Assembly: GCA_947444195.1 (NCBI GenBank)
Contig: CANEZL010000029.1
Location: forward strand, 1-64,000
DNA length: 64,000 nucleotides
Reading direction: 5' to 3'
Source: Methylobacteriaceae bacterium
Lineage (GTDB): Bacteria; Pseudomonadota; Alphaproteobacteria; Rhizobiales; Beijerinckiaceae
Below the pieces are notes generated by a model, which was given only the letters and a program-made list of their open reading frames with translations, made no database searches and was not told the origin of the DNA. Positions 62,737-64,000 of the stretch are shown in pieces (within the stretch, counting starts at the first letter, position 1; every line of letters begins with the position of its first letter). The translations under genes were made by a program, and so were the position numbers.

Positions 62737-62901
62737 CCCCCGGGGTTGACGCTCGCCGGCCCGGGCGTCCAATGCCGGCCCGCCGAGGCGCGCCGCATCC
62801 GTTCCGACCGGGACGGGCGCGGCGCGCGCGTCTTCGTTCCGCGCGCCCCCTAGCCCGCCGCCCGGCTCGGCGGGCCGCGCGCCCCGAGAGGCCCGTGCCC
62901 G

Positions 62902-63792
62902 ATGCCGTTCCTCGCCCTGCCCTTCCCGGCCATCGATCCGGTCGCCGTGGCGATCGGGCCGATCACGATCAAGTGGTACGCGCTCGCCTACATCGCCGGG
63001 CTGATCGGCGGCTGGTACTACGCCCGCCGCCTCGTGATGGCCGACCGGCTCTGGGGCGTGGTGAAGCGGCCGAGCGTGGCCGACATCGACGACCTCGTGG
63101 TCTGGGTGGCCCTCGGCGTCGTGCTCGGCGGCCGCATCGGCTACGTGCTGTTCTACAACCTGCCGCTCTATCTCTCGGACCCCTGGGAGATCCTGGCCAT
63201 CCGCAACGGCGGCATGTCCTTCCACGGCGGCTTCCTCGGCGCGATCCTCGCCTTCCTGCTCTTCGCCCGCGCCCGAGGGCTCAACGGCTACACCCTCCTC
63301 GACATCGGCGCGGTGGTGGTGCCCATCGGCCTGTTCTTCGGCCGCATCGCCAATTTCGTGAACGGCGAGCTCTGGGGCCGGGTGGCGCCGGACTTCCCCT
63401 ACGCCATCGTCTTCCCCGGGGGCGGCCCCCTGCCCCGCCATCCGAGCCAGCTCTACGAGGCGGTGACCGAAGGTCTCCTGCTCTTCGTCGTGCTGGCGCT
63501 CGCCGTCCACCGTTTCGGCTTCCGCAAGCCGGGGCTGCTGGGGGGCATCTTCGTGCTGGGCTACGCCCTCACCCGCACCTTCTGCGAGTTCTTCCGCGAG
63601 CCCGACCGGCAGCTCGGCTTCCTCTTCGGCGACCATCTCGGGCCGATGGGCGGCGGCGTCACCATGGGCATGCTGCTCTGCGTGCCCATGGCCCTCGTCG
63701 GCCTCGCCTACATCGTGCTCGCCGCCCGCGGCTGGACCCGGCCGCGCCATCCCGTCGAGGAGGCGCCGGCGGAGCGGGCGGCGGAGGCGTGA
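62902..63792 (+). CDS. lgt: Prolipoprotein diacylglyceryl transferase
   Basis: Inner-membrane enzyme that adds diacylglycerol to the lipobox Cys of prolipoproteins. The 296-residue protein has about seven spans, IKWYALAYIAGLIGGWYYAR, GGRIGYVLFYN, GGMSFHGGFLGAILAF and GRIANFVNGELWGR, the family signature with essential Arg and Asn, plus HPSQLYEA. The stop overlaps the next gene (GTGA). Confidence 0.96.
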   Translation: MPFLALPFPAIDPVAVAIGPITIKWYALAYIAGLIGGWYYARRLVMADRLWGVVKRPSVADIDDLVVWVALGVVLGGRIGYVLFYNLPLYLSDPWEILAIRNGGMSFHGGFLGAILAFLLFARARGLNGYTLLDIGAVVVPIGLFFGRIANFVNGELWGRVAPDFPYAIVFPGGGPLPRHPSQLYEAVTEGLLLFVVLALAVHRFGFRKPGLLGGIFVLGYALTRTFCEFFREPDRQLGFLFGDHLGPMGGGVTMGMLLCVPMALVGLAYIVLAARGWTRPRHPVEEAPAERAAEA

Positions 63793-64000
63793 GCGCGATG
63801 CTCGGCGCCAGCACGGCGCTCCGCGCCGAGATCGCGGACCTCGTCCGCGAGACCGGGCCGATCGGGGTCGACCGCTACATGGCGCTCTGCCTCGGCCATC
63901 CCGTGCACGGCTACTACCGCACCCGCGATCCGCTGGGCGCCAAGGGCGACTTCACCACCGCGCCCGAGATCAGCCAGATGTTCGGCGAGCTGATCGGCGT
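63789..64000 (+). CDS. MidA/NDUFAF7-type SAM-dependent methyltransferase, 5' part
   Basis: The first 70 residues of a DUF185 methyltransferase, cut by the window end. IGVDRYMALCLGHPVHGYY and GDFTTAPEISQMFGELIG are the family's N-terminal hallmarks. The mitochondrial relative NDUFAF7 methylates a complex I subunit. GTG 63789 overlaps lgt; an ATG three codons later is possible. The lgt pairing is common in alphaproteobacteria. Confidence 0.9.
   Translation, partial: MSAMLGASTALRAEIADLVRETGPIGVDRYMALCLGHPVHGYYRTRDPLGAKGDFTTAPEISQMFGELIG

Noticed and set aside
60724..63750. Minus-strand reading frame of 1008 codons over the VOC, catalase-like and lgt genes
   Set aside because: Antisense to three recognised genes and of the same low-complexity, codon-shadow composition.
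1..64000. CRISPR array, prophage, transposase or tRNA genes
   Set aside because: No regularly spaced direct repeats, integrase, transposase, phage structural gene or tRNA cloverleaf was seen on either strand.

Overview
This 64 kb window is GC-rich chromosomal DNA from a methylotrophic alphaproteobacterium. A Methylobacterium-like organism (order Hyphomicrobiales) is the best fit. The reasons are the xoxF-xoxG-xoxJ lanthanide methanol dehydrogenase set, a pqqA-B-C/D-E operon with the PqqC/PqqD fusion typical of that group, and a two-component system placed like mxbDM. No rRNA, tRNA, CRISPR array, transposase or prophage gene was seen. Most genes sit in tight operons with 4-base ATGA or GTGA start/stop overlaps.

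Layout. (1) 1-12.1 kb, methanol oxidation and PQQ: the end of xoxF, then xoxG and xoxJ (+); folP-folB-folK (-); then on the minus strand mxbD-mxbM, pqqA, pqqB, pqqCD, pqqE and two or three small exported proteins of unknown function that follow pqqE. (2) 12.2-30.7 kb, housekeeping: ppx and ppk (polyphosphate), hdaA, an AI-2E family permease, purM-purN, ndk, ruvX, dprA, plsY and a pyrB/pyrC-like operon with a small Cys-motif ORF inside it, plus RraA-like, YdcF-like, DUF3253, DUF599 and acylphosphatase genes. (3) 31.2-45.3 kb, accessory metabolism: a minus-strand run of a 2-hydroxycarboxylate transporter, a TPP-dependent 2-oxoacid decarboxylase/acetolactate synthase-like enzyme, an iron alcohol dehydrogenase, class III PHA synthase (phaE-phaC), a fused CoA-transferase and succinate-semialdehyde dehydrogenase. 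A divergent response regulator / sensor kinase / periplasmic binding protein operon faces it. (4) 45.4-53.4 kb: a DUF2147 protein, a bestrophin, a small Cys protein and a complete dipeptide/oligopeptide ABC importer. (5) 53.5-64 kb: a tandem-receiver regulator with a DUF2336 protein, an alpha/beta hydrolase, a TPR protein, L36, a GMC oxidoreductase divergent from a cupin/SMP-30/VOC operon, a secreted catalase-like protein behind a perfect palindrome, lgt and the start of a MidA/NDUFAF7 methyltransferase.

How the genes fit together. Region 1 makes the PQQ cofactor, the PQQ enzyme and its cytochrome c acceptor, next to a regulator pair matching MxbDM. The most notable part of the window is region 3. 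Its enzymes can be arranged as 2-oxoglutarate -> succinate semialdehyde -> 4-hydroxybutyrate -> 4-hydroxybutyryl-CoA -> polyester, with GabD as the branch to succinate. This is an inference from enzyme classes and gene order, not a demonstrated pathway. A structured intergenic repeat of about 100 bp occurs three times (xoxF-xoxG gap, upstream of ruvX, phaC-CoA-transferase gap).

Long opposite-strand reading frames over real genes were treated as high-GC shadows. All calls come from reading the sequence, and no database search was run.
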